A stretch of 64,000 nucleotides of DNA, from positions 97,514 through 161,513 of the forward strand of contig NZ_BFBB01000001.1 in the NCBI RefSeq assembly GCF_003114855.1, in the 5' to 3' direction. The position numbers and the translations under genes were made by a program. Origin of the DNA: Leptospira ryugenii. Its GTDB lineage: Bacteria; Spirochaetota; Leptospiria; Leptospirales; Leptospiraceae. A model generated the notes under the pieces. That model ran no database searches. It had not been told where the DNA came from and saw nothing but the letters and a program-made list of their open reading frames with translations. Shown here in pieces: positions 18,086 to 28,566 of this stretch. Position 1 is the first letter of the stretch; each line of letters starts with the position of its first letter.

Positions 18086-19615
18086 ATGTATTTATCACGT
18101 CTTAGGCGATTTTTTCGCACGATGTCTTTTGCCCGGGTTGTCTGCTTCGGTTTTCTCTCTGCCATCCTTTTAGGTTCTTTCTTTCTTTATGGAAATGAGG
18201 CGGGGAATCTGAGTTACGTGGATTCCGTTTACCTCTCTGCCTCAGCTATCTGTGTGACAGGCCTTTCGCCCATACCTATCAGCAGCCTTAGTTATTCTAC
18301 TCATTGGATACTTTTGGTGCTCATCCAAATTGGTGGGCTCGGGATTATCAGTTTTACTGTTATCATAGGTTTTTTAATCAGTAAGGGCATATCGCGGAAT
18401 ACAAAATTTAATGCATTTGTGGTCGCTGCCATCGACAAAGATGATCCAAAGACGGACTCTATGTCAACAGGAGAAGTGAACCGTATTTTGATCTCGGTGG
18501 TGAATATTTCTTTCATCGTAGAGTTGTTAGGTGCTATTGGTTTGTTTTTGCACATGCCAGAGGCAGTAGAGGGAGACAACCCTCGTTGGTTTTTTTCACT
18601 CTTTACCTCTGTATCTGCTTTTAATAACGCAGGGTTTTCGATCGTGGATGATTTGAGTGGCCTTAGGGCAGAACCATTTTGTTTGTACATTGTGAGCGCA
18701 TTAGTAATCTTAGGTGGTATTGGTTTTCCGGTTATCATTCTTTTAGAAAAGATTCTTCTCACCGTCATCTTTCGGATCGTAGACAGGATAGAAGTAGTGA
18801 CAGAGACTTTGATGATGCGCAAGTCCTTAAAAACAGGAAAGATTCCCAAACTTTTATTTGTCCCTACTGTCCTTAGTGCTTTTTTGGAAGGGAGAATTGA
18901 AGATTATAACGACCACATACGAGGAGAATCAACAAGAATCCAATCAAAACTTTTAGTCTATGGCTCATTATTACTGATTTTATTTGGGACCTTGGGAGTT
19001 TATTTTTTAGAGGCTGGCAATCCACATACTTTGTCACCAATGGATGTTTCTGAAAGATTTGCGAATGCATTTTTTATCTCTGTCTGCTCTCGTACCGCAG
19101 GTTTTGCGACATTGGATTTTGGAAATCTAACTGACGCTTCCATCATTATCATAACAACTTTAATGTTTATCGGAGGTGGTCCGCAAGGAACGGCTGGCGG
19201 TATCAAAATCACAACATTCACTCTTCTATTAGCATATTTGAAAAATGTGATCCAGCCATCAAAACCAGTTATGTTGTTTGGTGAGGTGATTTCTAAAAAC
19301 TCAGTAGCAGTGGCTATCCGAGTTTATTTTTTAGCTACCTTAGTATTTGCAGGCGCTTTTATTGTATTGGGTGTGTTAGATGGGAATCAACATTCGCTGC
19401 ATGTGATTTTCTTTGAACTCGTTTCTGCATTCTCCACAGTTGGGTTCAGTTTGAACTTGACATCACAGCTTGCCGATGTAGAAAAAATTCTTTATGTTTT
19501 CCTTATGTTTGTGGGTAGAGTCGGAATTTTTACAGTTCTTATCGCTGCCACAGGTCATTCGGGCGTACCAAAGATGGGCGCAAGTGACGATGGAGTAAAA
19601 ATACAAGTAGGTTAA
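18086..19615 (+). CDS. TrkH/KtrB-type potassium transporter membrane subunit
   Basis: A 509-residue polytopic membrane protein. Four pore loops of the potassium-uptake superfamily are visible: CVTGLSP, NNAGFS, SRTAGFA and STVGFS, each with the central glycine that lines the selectivity filter. A charged cytoplasmic insert (about 240-300) follows the second pore repeat. The family normally pairs with a TrkA/KtrA RCK subunit, which is not in the window. Length and loop pattern suit KtrB/TrkH; I do not choose between them. It is divergent from fusA. Confidence 0.9.
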   Translation: MYLSRLRRFFRTMSFARVVCFGFLSAILLGSFFLYGNEAGNLSYVDSVYLSASAICVTGLSPIPISSLSYSTHWILLVLIQIGGLGIISFTVIIGFLISKGISRNTKFNAFVVAAIDKDDPKTDSMSTGEVNRILISVVNISFIVELLGAIGLFLHMPEAVEGDNPRWFFSLFTSVSAFNNAGFSIVDDLSGLRAEPFCLYIVSALVILGGIGFPVIILLEKILLTVIFRIVDRIEVVTETLMMRKSLKTGKIPKLLFVPTVLSAFLEGRIEDYNDHIRGESTRIQSKLLVYGSLLLILFGTLGVYFLEAGNPHTLSPMDVSERFANAFFISVCSRTAGFATLDFGNLTDASIIIITTLMFIGGGPQGTAGGIKITTFTLLLAYLKNVIQPSKPVMLFGEVISKNSVAVAIRVYFLATLVFAGAFIVLGVLDGNQHSLHVIFFELVSAFSTVGFSLNLTSQLADVEKILYVFLMFVGRVGIFTVLIAATGHSGVPKMGASDDGVKIQVG

Positions 19616-19670
19616 GGGAAAATTCGCTTTACTAGAATATATAAAATCAATAAAACAAAGAGAGAAAAGA

Positions 19671-20699
19671 ATGAGCATTAAGATTAAAGAACTATTTACG
19701 CTTTCATTTAAGAAACCTGGCCTATCCCAAGAAGAATCTGGATTAGAGGAAAAAAAGAAGGCGGTTTCCGAGAAGTTGGAGGCAGCATTTTCACGAGCTG
19801 AAAGTTTGGAAATACTCAATGCTAATTCAAAATGGGAAGATGCAAATTTGTTAGTGAAACCTCTTGCGCAGGATTGTTTAAAACTCTATTTAATGTTAAA
19901 CGATAAAAATCCTGGACTCGAGTCTAATGACTTGCAAAAGGCAGTAGCAGAAGTAACCAATGTCCCCGCAAAGTTGAAATTAAAACTTGAATATATTTTA
20001 AACTTTGAGCGAAGTACGAGCTTTTTAGAAGCGAAAGATCTAGAAAGAACGGAGGGTTTATTCACCTCCTTTTTAAATGATCTGGAAAGACTTTTTTCAA
20101 AGAAAAAAAGAGCAGAATGGAATACGGCTCTATCAAAACAGAAAAGAATTTGGAATCTTCAATTTTTAACACTCTTTATAGTGCTTTTCTCAGTGTCTTC
20201 AGGCACTTTCTATTATAAAATTCGATTTCCAAAACTTGCTAGTACCGATATCAGAATCTACGCACTGAATGAGGAAAACCCAGGTGTTCGATTGGAGCAC
20301 TCAGCATTCTCGAAGATTAATGTATCGGAAAATGGAAATTGGGTTACCTATGAATTTATTTGGGATGCTCCGATTCTCGCAGGTCAGTTGCGGATTGATC
20401 CAACAGAGCAAGCTAGAATCCGAATTCAATTGAAGGAGCTTCAACTCTTTGATGAAAAGGGTTCACTGGTATTTAGCCATTCCTTTATTTGGGGGGCGGA
20501 TTTGCTTCCAGAAAATAAATTCCAATACGGTTCCATTCACGAGTTAAAGAATTCTGGAAAACCTTTCCCTGGGAAAGAAATTGAACTAGAATCTCTAGGT
20601 ACGGATCCTGCTCTTCACTTACTTCTACCACGTTCACAGAAAATCAAAAAAGCGACACTTGTGATCCGCCATACAGAAATTAAAAATCAATTTAAATAA
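19671..20699 (+). CDS. Hypothetical protein with one membrane helix and beta-rich C-terminus
   Basis: 342 residues. The N-terminal 150 residues are helical and charged, then one membrane helix (LQFLTLFIVLFSVSSGTFYY, about 163-183), then a beta-rich domain (about 190-342) with a pattern like the sandwich domains attached to some glycosyltransferases (GQLRIDPTEQARIRIQLKEL). No enzyme motif is seen. A GAGAG ribosome binding site precedes the ATG. UbiA-type prenyltransferase follows six bases later and a thioredoxin after that, so an envelope-glycan role is plausible but inferred. Confidence 0.7.
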   Translation: MSIKIKELFTLSFKKPGLSQEESGLEEKKKAVSEKLEAAFSRAESLEILNANSKWEDANLLVKPLAQDCLKLYLMLNDKNPGLESNDLQKAVAEVTNVPAKLKLKLEYILNFERSTSFLEAKDLERTEGLFTSFLNDLERLFSKKKRAEWNTALSKQKRIWNLQFLTLFIVLFSVSSGTFYYKIRFPKLASTDIRIYALNEENPGVRLEHSAFSKINVSENGNWVTYEFIWDAPILAGQLRIDPTEQARIRIQLKELQLFDEKGSLVFSHSFIWGADLLPENKFQYGSIHELKNSGKPFPGKEIELESLGTDPALHLLLPRSQKIKKATLVIRHTEIKNQFK

Positions 20700-20705
20700 G
20701 TCAAT

Positions 20706-21602
20706 ATGTTGATTCTCTATCTAAGATTGATGAGACTTCCGCAGTGGATCAAAAACTTGATCCTATTTGCTGGTCTAATTTTTTCTAAAAAAGTATTCGA
20801 ATTAGATGCTTTAGGTAAAGTTTCATTAGCCTTCTTTTTCTTTTCTCTCGTTGCCAGTTCCCAGTATGTTTTCAATGATTTTTTAGACCGTGAGGAAGAT
20901 GCAAAACACCCTGAAAAAAAACATAGACCCATTGCCAGTGGGGAACTAGACGTTGGCATTGCTCTTGCGATCACAGGTATTATTTTACCCTTTGCCTTGA
21001 TTGGCTCCTATTTACTCTCTGTGCCTTTTTTCTTTCTAACTATATTTTATTTAGGATTTAACATTATCTATAGTAAGGTGCTCAAACACATTGTGATTCT
21101 GGATGTGATGAGTATTTCAATCGGTTTCGTATTACGGGCGATTGCAGGTGCCTTGGTGATCGGGGTACAATTTTCAAATTGGTTGTTGTTGTGTACATTT
21201 ATGTTGGCTTTGTTTTGGGGATTTTCCAAACGCAGGGGAGAGATCTCTATCCTTAAAGACCAGGCTGGCAAACACAGAAAGATATTGCAGGAATATTCCA
21301 TTGAGTTTTTGGATTTGATGATGGCGATCGTAGCTACATTAACGCTTGTTAGCTATGTCATGTATACTGTTAGTCCCACTACCGCAAAAAGTTTGGGCAC
21401 GGAACATATGGTCTATACAGTGCCGATTGTAGTTTATGCTATTTTTAGAAGTTTGTACATCATCTACATCAAGAATATGGGGCATGACCCAACGAGAGCC
21501 ATTCTGACTGATAAGGCAGTTTTGGTTTCCGGGGTTCTCTGGCTCCTTTTGGTATTATCTCTAATGTTTGGAAACTTTTCTGGTCTTGTCCCCGTCCTAT
21601 AA
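20706..21602 (+). CDS. UbiA-family prenyltransferase (decaprenyl-phosphate phosphoribosyltransferase-like)
   Basis: 298 residues with about eight membrane helices. The first aspartate-rich motif is NDFLDREEDAKHPEKKHRP, followed by the conserved IASG. This form, together with the N-terminal RLPQWIKNLILFAGL segment, is typical of decaprenyl-phosphate phosphoribosyltransferase relatives (the Rv3806c type), which join a phosphoribosyl group to a polyprenyl phosphate. The precise acceptor is not proven. It sits between two envelope-type genes and overlaps neither. Confidence 0.87.
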   Translation: MLILYLRLMRLPQWIKNLILFAGLIFSKKVFELDALGKVSLAFFFFSLVASSQYVFNDFLDREEDAKHPEKKHRPIASGELDVGIALAITGIILPFALIGSYLLSVPFFFLTIFYLGFNIIYSKVLKHIVILDVMSISIGFVLRAIAGALVIGVQFSNWLLLCTFMLALFWGFSKRRGEISILKDQAGKHRKILQEYSIEFLDLMMAIVATLTLVSYVMYTVSPTTAKSLGTEHMVYTVPIVVYAIFRSLYIIYIKNMGHDPTRAILTDKAVLVSGVLWLLLVLSLMFGNFSGLVPVL

Positions 21603-21614
21603 GAAGAGGGTAAG

Positions 21615-22118
21615 ATGATCTTTTGGAAAAATTGGCCGTATTCATGGAAAATGGTTCTTGCCTTTCTCCTGTTCTTTGGAGCAACGCTCGGCTTTGCCCG
21701 GTTTCGCGCAAATCTGAGCCACCCTCGCATTTCTTTTGAATCCCTTTCTGTCCAACCTACGGACGTGAAGGCCTGGGAGGGGAAACCAAAGATTGTCTAC
21801 TTTTGGGCAACATGGTGTACGGTTTGCAAAACCTATTCATACATCCTGAACCAAAACTTAAAACTTTTGGATGAACAAATGGTATTTCTTTCTGTTGTTG
21901 AGGATGAGCCTGGTAAGGAGTTTGATTCCTATATCGCGCACAACCCAATCCATTACCCAGTCTACCATGGTTCTTACTCTCTTCTCCAAGACTGGGGAGT
22001 GAGCGCTTTCCCCACCACTGTCTTTCTCAATTCTCATGGTGAGGTGGTATTTTATGATACGGGCATAATCAGCCCGCTGAGTTTTTGGCTCAGGTCCCTA
22101 CTCACGAAGGTTCTCTGA
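21615..22118 (+). CDS. Membrane-anchored thioredoxin-like protein (TlpA/ScsD type)
   Basis: 167 residues: an N-terminal anchor (MVLAFLLFFGATLGFARF, about 12-30) and a thioredoxin fold with active site WATWCTVCK and cis-proline loop FPTTVFLNSHGEV. It should face the periplasm and reduce or oxidise disulfides there. The CTVC dipeptide is unusual but within family variation. It is the last gene of the run starting at 19671, 12 bases after the UbiA gene. Confidence 0.85.
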   Translation: MIFWKNWPYSWKMVLAFLLFFGATLGFARFRANLSHPRISFESLSVQPTDVKAWEGKPKIVYFWATWCTVCKTYSYILNQNLKLLDEQMVFLSVVEDEPGKEFDSYIAHNPIHYPVYHGSYSLLQDWGVSAFPTTVFLNSHGEVVFYDTGIISPLSFWLRSLLTKVL

Positions 22119-22137
22119 GATGTCGATATTCTAAAGT

Positions 22138-22911
22138 ATGGAGAACCAACCCTTCAAGCCCAAACCACTCCTAAATAAGTCGGAGCTCCGCCAAATCAAA
22201 CGGAGTCGGACAAGGATCGAAGGGAAAAAAATCATCACCGATGATGTTCGTAAACTCAAATCTCTAAAAGTTACCCCTGACCTAAGCGCTGGTGAAGCAG
22301 TCCATTACTATCGAGAACCGATTTGGATCGAATATTACATTCCGAAAGAATCACGATTTGCCTATGAAACTAAATACCTATTCATTCGTCTCTTTGATCC
22401 TGTCCCCACAGAAGAAGACAGTGACAAAGAGTTACAAAAGGCAATCGCAGGCCGCCATATTGTAGATCTCTGGAAATTTTCCCAGGAATCGGAGGAGAAC
22501 AAAAAACTTATTTTTTCTAGCTACCAAAATACTCTCGGCATGTTGGAAACTGTAAGCCAAATCTATTGGAACTACCGAGAGACCAAGAACCCAGAAGAGT
22601 TAAAGACTGCTTGTTATTTGGTGGAAGCTTTAATGAAGTATGAACCAACATTGGCCAGCTTACAGAAGTTTCGTGACTATTCGATCTATAATTTAAATTT
22701 TTTGATTCGGCTATTAAACCAAACAAAACAGGAATTTTCCTTGGAAGATGCAACTGTTTCTCTCCTGATCAAAAGAAGGAATGAAACTTGGGAGAGAGAG
22801 AATTTTGTTGAGGATGAGGACTTTGATTTGTTATCCGCACTTTTTTTTGAACAGGCGTTTCCAAATCGAGGTGCCCAAGAATTGAATAGCGACGACCTTC
22901 TTTACCTATAG
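22138..22911 (+). CDS. Hypothetical protein, 257 aa
   Basis: I do not recognise this protein. It is soluble, starts with a basic stretch (LNKSELRQIKRSRTRIEGKK) and has a helical middle and an acidic C-terminus. No signal peptide, membrane segment or catalytic motif is seen. It lies 19 bases after the thioredoxin gene and its 3' end overlaps the convergent gene by six bases. Confidence 0.68.
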   Translation: MENQPFKPKPLLNKSELRQIKRSRTRIEGKKIITDDVRKLKSLKVTPDLSAGEAVHYYREPIWIEYYIPKESRFAYETKYLFIRLFDPVPTEEDSDKELQKAIAGRHIVDLWKFSQESEENKKLIFSSYQNTLGMLETVSQIYWNYRETKNPEELKTACYLVEALMKYEPTLASLQKFRDYSIYNLNFLIRLLNQTKQEFSLEDATVSLLIKRRNETWERENFVEDEDFDLLSALFFEQAFPNRGAQELNSDDLLYL

Positions 22912-23790
22912 CGAACGAAAGAGAATGGATGAAAAGAGTTCCTTTCTCTTATCCATCTCAGTTCTGCCATCCTCAACACTTCCTTGTACTAAAACATTCT
23001 CTAGCACTTGGTAGCGGATCGGTTTTGTTTGTTCTTGGAAGGCAAACTCGATTTTTTTGATCGGCTGTCCAAGTGGGGATTTTGCCTTTTGTTGTGCATC
23101 TTTTAAGGGAAAGGAGTGAACCACACTTGCCAAAAATTCTTCCCTAGACCAAAGACCAGGAGAAACGTCGGTGATTCCCAATCGTAGGTCTCTGTATAAA
23201 TGTTCCTTTTGGAAATTTTTGATCCCAAAAAAAAGTATTTGTTTGGTTTCTTTAAGTTTTTTTAAACTTTCAACCGCTTTCTTTATGTCCATTGGCAGCT
23301 GGTCCCAATCCAAGATTGCAATTTGCGGTGGAGCTTGCCTAAGTCGTAAGAGAAAATGATCAAAGTCTCCATCAGAGGTTACAGATTGTCCAAAGGTATT
23401 GAGTATGATTTCTAATCTTCTGTCATAGGCTCTGGATTTTGTAAAAATTGCCCAATGCAAATCTTCTCTAGGAAGTGGGTAAAGAGGAAGCTGAAACAAA
23501 GAATGTATGCTTAGCTTCCAATGCAGACTCAAACCAGAGTCAATCATATCTGAAAGTTGATTCTCTGGTATCTCCCCCAATAACAACGGTTCGATGCCCC
23601 AATCCAAAAGTTCTTTGACTAGCTCTGGATTAAATTTTGTAAAGATGTGAATCCCCTCACCTTTGTCCTTCCAATTTTTGGGGAGTACGAGCTGGCTTTG
23701 GAGACCATTTGCCTTCAAAACTTCACTCAAAAGACTTAAATATGGCTCGTATTCCGCAGAGAGCAGAATCGCACCGAAGAGAGGATTCAT
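22906..23790 (-). CDS. Hypothetical protein with receiver-like features, 294 aa
   Basis: The protein is not firmly recognised. The segment about residues 110-225 alternates strands and helices like a response-regulator receiver (PPQIAILDWDQLPMD followed by KETKQILFFGIKNF), with an aspartate at the phospho-acceptor-like position; the N-terminal third shows a second, similar alpha/beta region. No output domain is evident. Whether it is phosphorylated is unknown. It is divergent from phaR and overlaps its convergent neighbour at the stop. Confidence 0.65.
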   Translation of the reverse strand: MNPLFGAILLSAEYEPYLSLLSEVLKANGLQSQLVLPKNWKDKGEGIHIFTKFNPELVKELLDWGIEPLLLGEIPENQLSDMIDSGLSLHWKLSIHSLFQLPLYPLPREDLHWAIFTKSRAYDRRLEIILNTFGQSVTSDGDFDHFLLRLRQAPPQIAILDWDQLPMDIKKAVESLKKLKETKQILFFGIKNFQKEHLYRDLRLGITDVSPGLWSREEFLASVVHSFPLKDAQQKAKSPLGQPIKKIEFAFQEQTKPIRYQVLENVLVQGSVEDGRTEMDKRKELFSSILFRSL

Positions 23791-23848
23791 CCAAATCTTA
23801 TTTTAGTTGACCCATACTCCAGAAAAGTCATTTTAATTTTACTCCACA

Positions 23849-24397
23849 ATGAAGCTCCTGAAACGCTACGCAAATAGACGGCTCTATGACCCAGAGACAA
23901 GTTCTACCATTACTTTGGAGGACGTAGCAAAGATGATCATCGGAGGAGAAGAGATCAAAGTTTTAGATAATATGACAGGTGAGGACATCACACCAAAAAT
24001 CCTGGGTCAGACCTTTTTAAAGGTCAGTTTAGGACAGAGGAATGAGGATTTCTCCAATTTTATGCTCACCTCTCTAATTCGGGAAACAGGACGAGACATT
24101 TCCGGGCTTTTCGAACGTTTGGTTCTCGGTGGGATCGGCGCCAATTACCTGACAAGGGATAGATTGGAAAAGATCATAACGTCCATGGTAGATTTAGGAG
24201 AATTGAAAGAGGTCGACTTTAGCAATTACCGGGAGGACTTACTTCGAAAAATGGCATCTCGTGCCAGTGAGAAAAAAGAACAGATCCAAAAAGACTTGGA
24301 AAAATTTTCGCAAAGTCTACAAGAAAAAGACACGAGCACCTTGGGCGATCTTTCGGAGAAATTGAAGGAAGTTGCCGAGAAACTCAAAGAAAATTGA
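23849..24397 (+). CDS. phaR: PHB/PHA accumulation regulator DNA-binding domain protein
   Basis: 182 residues. The N-terminus ([20 protein letters not shown]) is the signature of the polyhydroxyalkanoate accumulation regulator domain, which in other bacteria senses PHB and controls phasin and synthase genes. The C-terminal half is a charged coiled coil (residues about 135-182). No PHA synthesis gene is nearby. No good ribosome binding site is seen before the ATG. The 111-base stretch to cysK holds no feature that I can name. Confidence 0.85.
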   Translation: MKLLKRYANRRLYDPETSSTITLEDVAKMIIGGEEIKVLDNMTGEDITPKILGQTFLKVSLGQRNEDFSNFMLTSLIRETGRDISGLFERLVLGGIGANYLTRDRLEKIITSMVDLGELKEVDFSNYREDLLRKMASRASEKKEQIQKDLEKFSQSLQEKDTSTLGDLSEKLKEVAEKLKEN

Positions 24398-24508
24398 TCA
24401 TTTTCGCCTAACATTTTATACAGATTCCTATCTAATTTTCAATACCTGCCTTTTTTTCTTCGTGGACAAAATCGGATTTCCTTCAGAGAACTATTTTGCG
24501 GAGTTTTT

Positions 24509-25423
24509 ATGAAATTTAACAGCATTTTAGAAGCAATTGGAAATACACCTCACATCCGACTTTCTCGACTTTTCGGGGATTCTCATGAGATTTGGCTGAA
24601 ATTAGAGCGCCAAAATCCTGGTGGGTCCATCAAAGATAGGATTGCCTTAGCCATGATTGAGGATGCAGAAAAGTCGGGAAAACTGACAAAAAATTCTGTC
24701 ATCATTGAACCTACTTCGGGAAATACCGGGATAGGATTGGCAATGGTTGCTGCAGTCAAAGGTTATCCTATAACACTTGTTATGCCAGAGCACATGTCAA
24801 TAGAAAGAAGACGCATCATGGCAGCTTATGGTGCCAATTTTGAGCTTACACCTAGAGAAAAGGGAATGCCAGGTGCCATTGCAAAAGCTACAGAAATGGT
24901 AGCCTCGAACCCAAATGCATGGATGCCCCAACAATTTGAAAATGAAGCAAACATAGAAGTTCATAGAAAAACTACCGCAGAAGAGATAGCGAAAGATTTT
25001 CCAAATGGTTTGGACTACATGATCACAGGTGTGGGAACAGGTGGTCATATTTCTGGTTGTGCAGAGATCTTAAAACAAAAGTTTCCCAATTTGAAAGTGT
25101 TCGCGGTGGAACCGGAAGGCTCACCTGTGTTAAGTGGTGGAAAACCTGGCCCACACCCTCTGCAAGGGATTGGAGCAGGCTTCATTCCTAAAAACTGCAA
25201 AACAGATTTATTGGATGGGATCATAACGGTCGGTAAAGAGGAAGCATTTGAAATGGCAGTGAACATTGCCAAGAAAGAAGGTGTTTTTATCGGTGCCTCT
25301 TCTGGAGCTAGTTTGGCCGCTGTTGCAAAAAAATTAAAAGAGATTCCAGCTGGTTCTAAGGTATTGACTTTCTGCTACGATACAGGCGAGAGATATCTTT
25401 CAGTTGATGGGCTCTTTGTTTAA
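24509..25423 (+). CDS. cysK: Cysteine synthase
   Basis: A 304-residue PLP enzyme that makes cysteine from O-acetylserine and sulfide, the sink of the sulfate pathway encoded elsewhere in this window. The PLP lysine is K42 in NPGGSIKDR, the substrate loop is [12 protein letters not shown], and the phosphate-binding loop is [10 protein letters not shown]. Length and motifs fit CysK/CysM. I do not see the sulfur element found upstream of cysJ and sbp here. topA begins 15 bases after its stop, so the two are probably cotranscribed. Confidence 0.94.
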   Translation: MKFNSILEAIGNTPHIRLSRLFGDSHEIWLKLERQNPGGSIKDRIALAMIEDAEKSGKLTKNSVIIEPTSGNTGIGLAMVAAVKGYPITLVMPEHMSIERRRIMAAYGANFELTPREKGMPGAIAKATEMVASNPNAWMPQQFENEANIEVHRKTTAEEIAKDFPNGLDYMITGVGTGGHISGCAEILKQKFPNLKVFAVEPEGSPVLSGGKPGPHPLQGIGAGFIPKNCKTDLLDGIITVGKEEAFEMAVNIAKKEGVFIGASSGASLAAVAKKLKEIPAGSKVLTFCYDTGERYLSVDGLFV

Positions 25424-25425
25424 TC

Positions 25426-25430
25426 GAGGT
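25426..25430 (+). promoter_or_regulatory. Ribosome binding site that decides the topA start (ACG)
   Basis: GAGGT lies eight bases before the ACG codon at 25439, the first codon of the conserved TopA N-terminus. The spacing is ideal, so the site argues that initiation happens at this ACG and not at the GTG 300 bases further on. Confidence 0.65.
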
Positions 25431-25438
25431 TCTGCAAT

Positions 25439-27292
25439 ACGAAATTAGTTCTTGTAGAATCACCTAGCAAAGCGAAGACGATTCAATCCTACTTAGGTGA
25501 GGGTTGGAAAGTCTTCGCCACAAAAGGTCACATCAAGGACCTACCTGCCAAAGATTATGGAATTGACTTCCACAATCAATACAAACCAGATTACGCTTGG
25601 CTTAAGGGAAAAAAAACTCTCCTCGCAGACTGTAAAAAAAATCTTCAAAATCTAGAAGCAATTTACTTTGCTTCAGACCCCGATAGAGAAGGGGAAATCA
25701 TCGCCTACCACTTAGCTGAGGAGTTTGCAAAGTATAAGGTGCCAAAATATCGCATTCGATTGAAAGAGATTTCTAAACGCGAACTCTGGAAACAAATTGA
25801 GGCACCAAGTCACATTGACTCACATTTAGTTACATCACAAGTATCACGACGTGTGATAGATCGGATCTTTGGATTTGAGTTATCGCCGGTTTTATGGAAA
25901 GCCCTCAAAATGGGAACTTTATCTGCGGGCAGAGTACAATCAGCTGTTCTTAGATGGATTTGCGAACGAGAAAAGGAAATCAGAAACTTTCAATCTGAAA
26001 GTTATTTAGAAATACAGGCATCGATCTATGACCAAAAGGATTTCATCTTAACCAAATACGATTTAAAGGATCCTGATGCATTGCTTGGTATCGAGCATCA
26101 AGAAACCTTAAAAAAACAATATCTTTTAGATGAAGAAGGAAGACCAAGCGAAGTTACAAAATTTACCTTGATCGATATTCTATCCAAAGCATATCGCCAC
26201 CCAGCACCAAAACCATTTACAACAGCCTCTTTACAAGAATATGCAAATAAACATTTATCATTCTCGCCTTCCCAAACAATGAGCCTTGCACAAAGTTTAT
26301 ATGAAGGAAAGAAAAAGGGAAAAGAAACGATAGGACTCATTACCTATATGAGAACAGATTCTACGAGGATATCGGAGGACAAAAAAAATATCGGATTCAA
26401 TTATTTGCATACATTTTTTCCCCATCTAAGTGTAAACCAAAGGAGCCAAAAGCCTAGAAAGACTATTGGTAAACAAGACGCACATGAAGCCATCACACCG
26501 ACTCGTCCAGATTGGAGCCCTGATGAACTAAATGGCATTCTGAAACCAGATGAGCTTAAACTCTACACTGCGATTTGGGAAAGATTCTACCAGAGTTTAC
26601 TAGCACCTGAGACTGGTTTGGTGTTTACTTATTTATTTGAGTCCAAGGGACAGCATTGGAAATACGAAGAGAAACAAGTCCTTTCTCCTGGATTTTTAGC
26701 CTTTAAGGACAAAGCCATCAAAATCGGGGATGGAAAATCTAGGTGGTCCAAATCGAAACAATTTGATCTTGAGCAAATACGATTTGAAGAAAAACAAACA
26801 AAACCGAAGGAAAGGTATAGTATTGGTCAGATTGTTGCGAAAATGGAAAGAACAGGCATTGGGAGACCATCCACTTATTCCGCAACCATAGAGACTCTGT
26901 TGAAGAGAAAGTATATTCTCCATGTCAAATCAAGATTAGGCTCGACTAGTTTAGGCGAAAGAGTTTGCGATTTTTTGGTATCAAATTGTTCCAATCTCAT
27001 CCAAGACGACTTTACTAAAAAACTGGAACAAGATTTGGATGAGTTGGCACAGGGAAAAAATGATGCCTTCCAACTCATTGACGAATTTTATAAAGGGATA
27101 AAAAAGATCCGTTTCCTAGAAGTTTCGAAAAAGAGAGCGATGGATACAAAAAAAAGTACAGATTGTCCTAATTGTCTCCAGGGAACCATTCAGTCTAAAT
27201 TTGCAAAGAATGGGAAAACCATTTACTTTTGTTCACGGTACCCGAAGTGCAATTTTGTAAGTTATGAATCTCCTAAATCTAATAATCACTAA
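25439..27292 (+). CDS. topA: DNA topoisomerase I, apparent ACG start codon
   Basis: Relaxes negative supercoils. From ACG at 25439 the protein is about 617 residues: Toprim domain ([14 protein letters not shown], then [20 protein letters not shown] with the metal-binding acidic triad), and the catalytic tyrosine in [14 protein letters not shown]. It ends with a single C4 zinc finger (CPNCLQGT...CSRYPKC), fewer than the three in E. coli. The reading frame is open from the cysK stop to here but contains no ATG, GTG, TTG or CTG until GTG at 25739, which would delete most of the Toprim domain including the DxDxE motif. The conserved N-terminus begins exactly at ACG. Read it as near-cognate initiation, a sequence error or a start-codon mutation. 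Confidence 0.88.
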   Translation, partial: TKLVLVESPSKAKTIQSYLGEGWKVFATKGHIKDLPAKDYGIDFHNQYKPDYAWLKGKKTLLADCKKNLQNLEAIYFASDPDREGEIIAYHLAEEFAKYKVPKYRIRLKEISKRELWKQIEAPSHIDSHLVTSQVSRRVIDRIFGFELSPVLWKALKMGTLSAGRVQSAVLRWICEREKEIRNFQSESYLEIQASIYDQKDFILTKYDLKDPDALLGIEHQETLKKQYLLDEEGRPSEVTKFTLIDILSKAYRHPAPKPFTTASLQEYANKHLSFSPSQTMSLAQSLYEGKKKGKETIGLITYMRTDSTRISEDKKNIGFNYLHTFFPHLSVNQRSQKPRKTIGKQDAHEAITPTRPDWSPDELNGILKPDELKLYTAIWERFYQSLLAPETGLVFTYLFESKGQHWKYEEKQVLSPGFLAFKDKAIKIGDGKSRWSKSKQFDLEQIRFEEKQTKPKERYSIGQIVAKMERTGIGRPSTYSATIETLLKRKYILHVKSRLGSTSLGERVCDFLVSNCSNLIQDDFTKKLEQDLDELAQGKNDAFQLIDEFYKGIKKIRFLEVSKKRAMDTKKSTDCPNCLQGTIQSKFAKNGKTIYFCSRYPKCNFVSYESPKSNNH

Positions 27293-28566
27293 AGTAAGGT
27301 TTTGACGAGAGAGATGGTTTCATCCAAGATTTCTTTTGTATGTGCCGTTGACAGAAATCCAACCTCATAGGGACTTGGAGGCAAATAGACACCTTTCTGT
27401 AATAATGGATGGAAGATGGTTTTAAAATCATCTTGAAGAGAGGATGGAATTTCTGATATCTTTCTTATTTCTTTTCCACTTTCTCTGACTAGCCAGAAAA
27501 GGGAATCAAGAGATTGCGTTTTCCAAGTAAACTCTGATGTTTCATTCAGACTCTTGACTAGTTCGTTTGACCATGTTTCTGTTTGTATGGACAATGCAGA
27601 ATACGGATTTTCAAGAAAGGCTTTCTGGAGTGTCTTTAAGCCTGCTCTCATCCCGATCGGATTAGCTGATAAAGTCCCCGCCTGGTACACCTTTCCACTG
27701 GGAGAGACTAAATCCATCAGTGAAGCTTTGCCCGCATAAGCACCAACAGGAAAACCACCTCCTATGATTTTGCCATAACAAACCAAATCTGGACTTATCC
27801 CCAATCGTCCAGACATCCCCGTAAAGCCGATTCGAAAACCGGTAATGACTTCATCAAAGATCAATACACATCCAAACTTTGTTGCAAGAGACCTCAATTT
27901 CTGCAAAAAAGATTTTCTTTGTGGGAGTAAACCATAGTTAGCCGGCAGAGGTTCAATCGCGATGGCGGCAATTTCTGTTCCATGCTCAGAAAAAAACTCT
28001 TCAAGTTCATCTTCCTCATCTAGACTGAGAACAAAAGTATTTTGTATGAGTTCTTTGGGGATACCGGCACTATCAGAGGCACTTTCTCCCGCCAAACCAG
28101 AGCCAGCCTTTACAAGTAAACTGTCCAAATGACCGTGGTAACAACCCTCGAACTTAAGAACCTTTGCCCTTCCAGTAGCGGCGCGTGCAACACGTAGGGC
28201 ACTCATCACCGCCTCAGTACCCGAGTTGACAAATCGTATTTTTTCTACCCAGGGAATGTGTTGGATGATGAATTCGGCTAATTCTAAAGAGTAAGGTTCA
28301 CAAGCGCCTAAAGTCCAAGTTCGTTCAATGGTATCTAAAACAATCTCTTGGATTTCAGGATCTCTATGCCCAAAAAGCAAAGGTCCGAAGCTTTGGCAAA
28401 AGTCTATGTACCTCTTTCCCTCTACATCCCATAGATAGGCTCCTTTGGATCTCTCAAAGAATATGGGATTTCCACCAACCGATTGGAAAGAACGTACGGG
28501 AGAGTGTACACCCCCCGGTGCAACTTTAAGTGATCTTTGGAATAAATCATGTGAACTCAAATCCAA
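27289..28566 (-). CDS. hemL: Glutamate-1-semialdehyde 2,1-aminomutase
   Basis: A PLP enzyme converting glutamate-1-semialdehyde to 5-aminolevulinate, the second step of C5 haem synthesis. The catalytic lysine lies in [15 protein letters not shown], preceded by FDEVITGFR, and followed by [14 protein letters not shown], all diagnostic. Length (425) is normal. It overlaps hemB by ten bases and is the last gene of the hem operon. Its stop overlaps the topA stop by four bases. Confidence 0.95.
   Translation of the reverse strand: MDLSSHDLFQRSLKVAPGGVHSPVRSFQSVGGNPIFFERSKGAYLWDVEGKRYIDFCQSFGPLLFGHRDPEIQEIVLDTIERTWTLGACEPYSLELAEFIIQHIPWVEKIRFVNSGTEAVMSALRVARAATGRAKVLKFEGCYHGHLDSLLVKAGSGLAGESASDSAGIPKELIQNTFVLSLDEEDELEEFFSEHGTEIAAIAIEPLPANYGLLPQRKSFLQKLRSLATKFGCVLIFDEVITGFRIGFTGMSGRLGISPDLVCYGKIIGGGFPVGAYAGKASLMDLVSPSGKVYQAGTLSANPIGMRAGLKTLQKAFLENPYSALSIQTETWSNELVKSLNETSEFTWKTQSLDSLFWLVRESGKEIRKISEIPSSLQDDFKTIFHPLLQKGVYLPPSPYEVGFLSTAHTKEILDETISLVKTLL

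Noticed and set aside
25739..27292. topA as a short gene starting at GTG 25739
   Set aside because: It would lack the Toprim acidic residues and the conserved N-terminus that are encoded directly upstream in the same frame.
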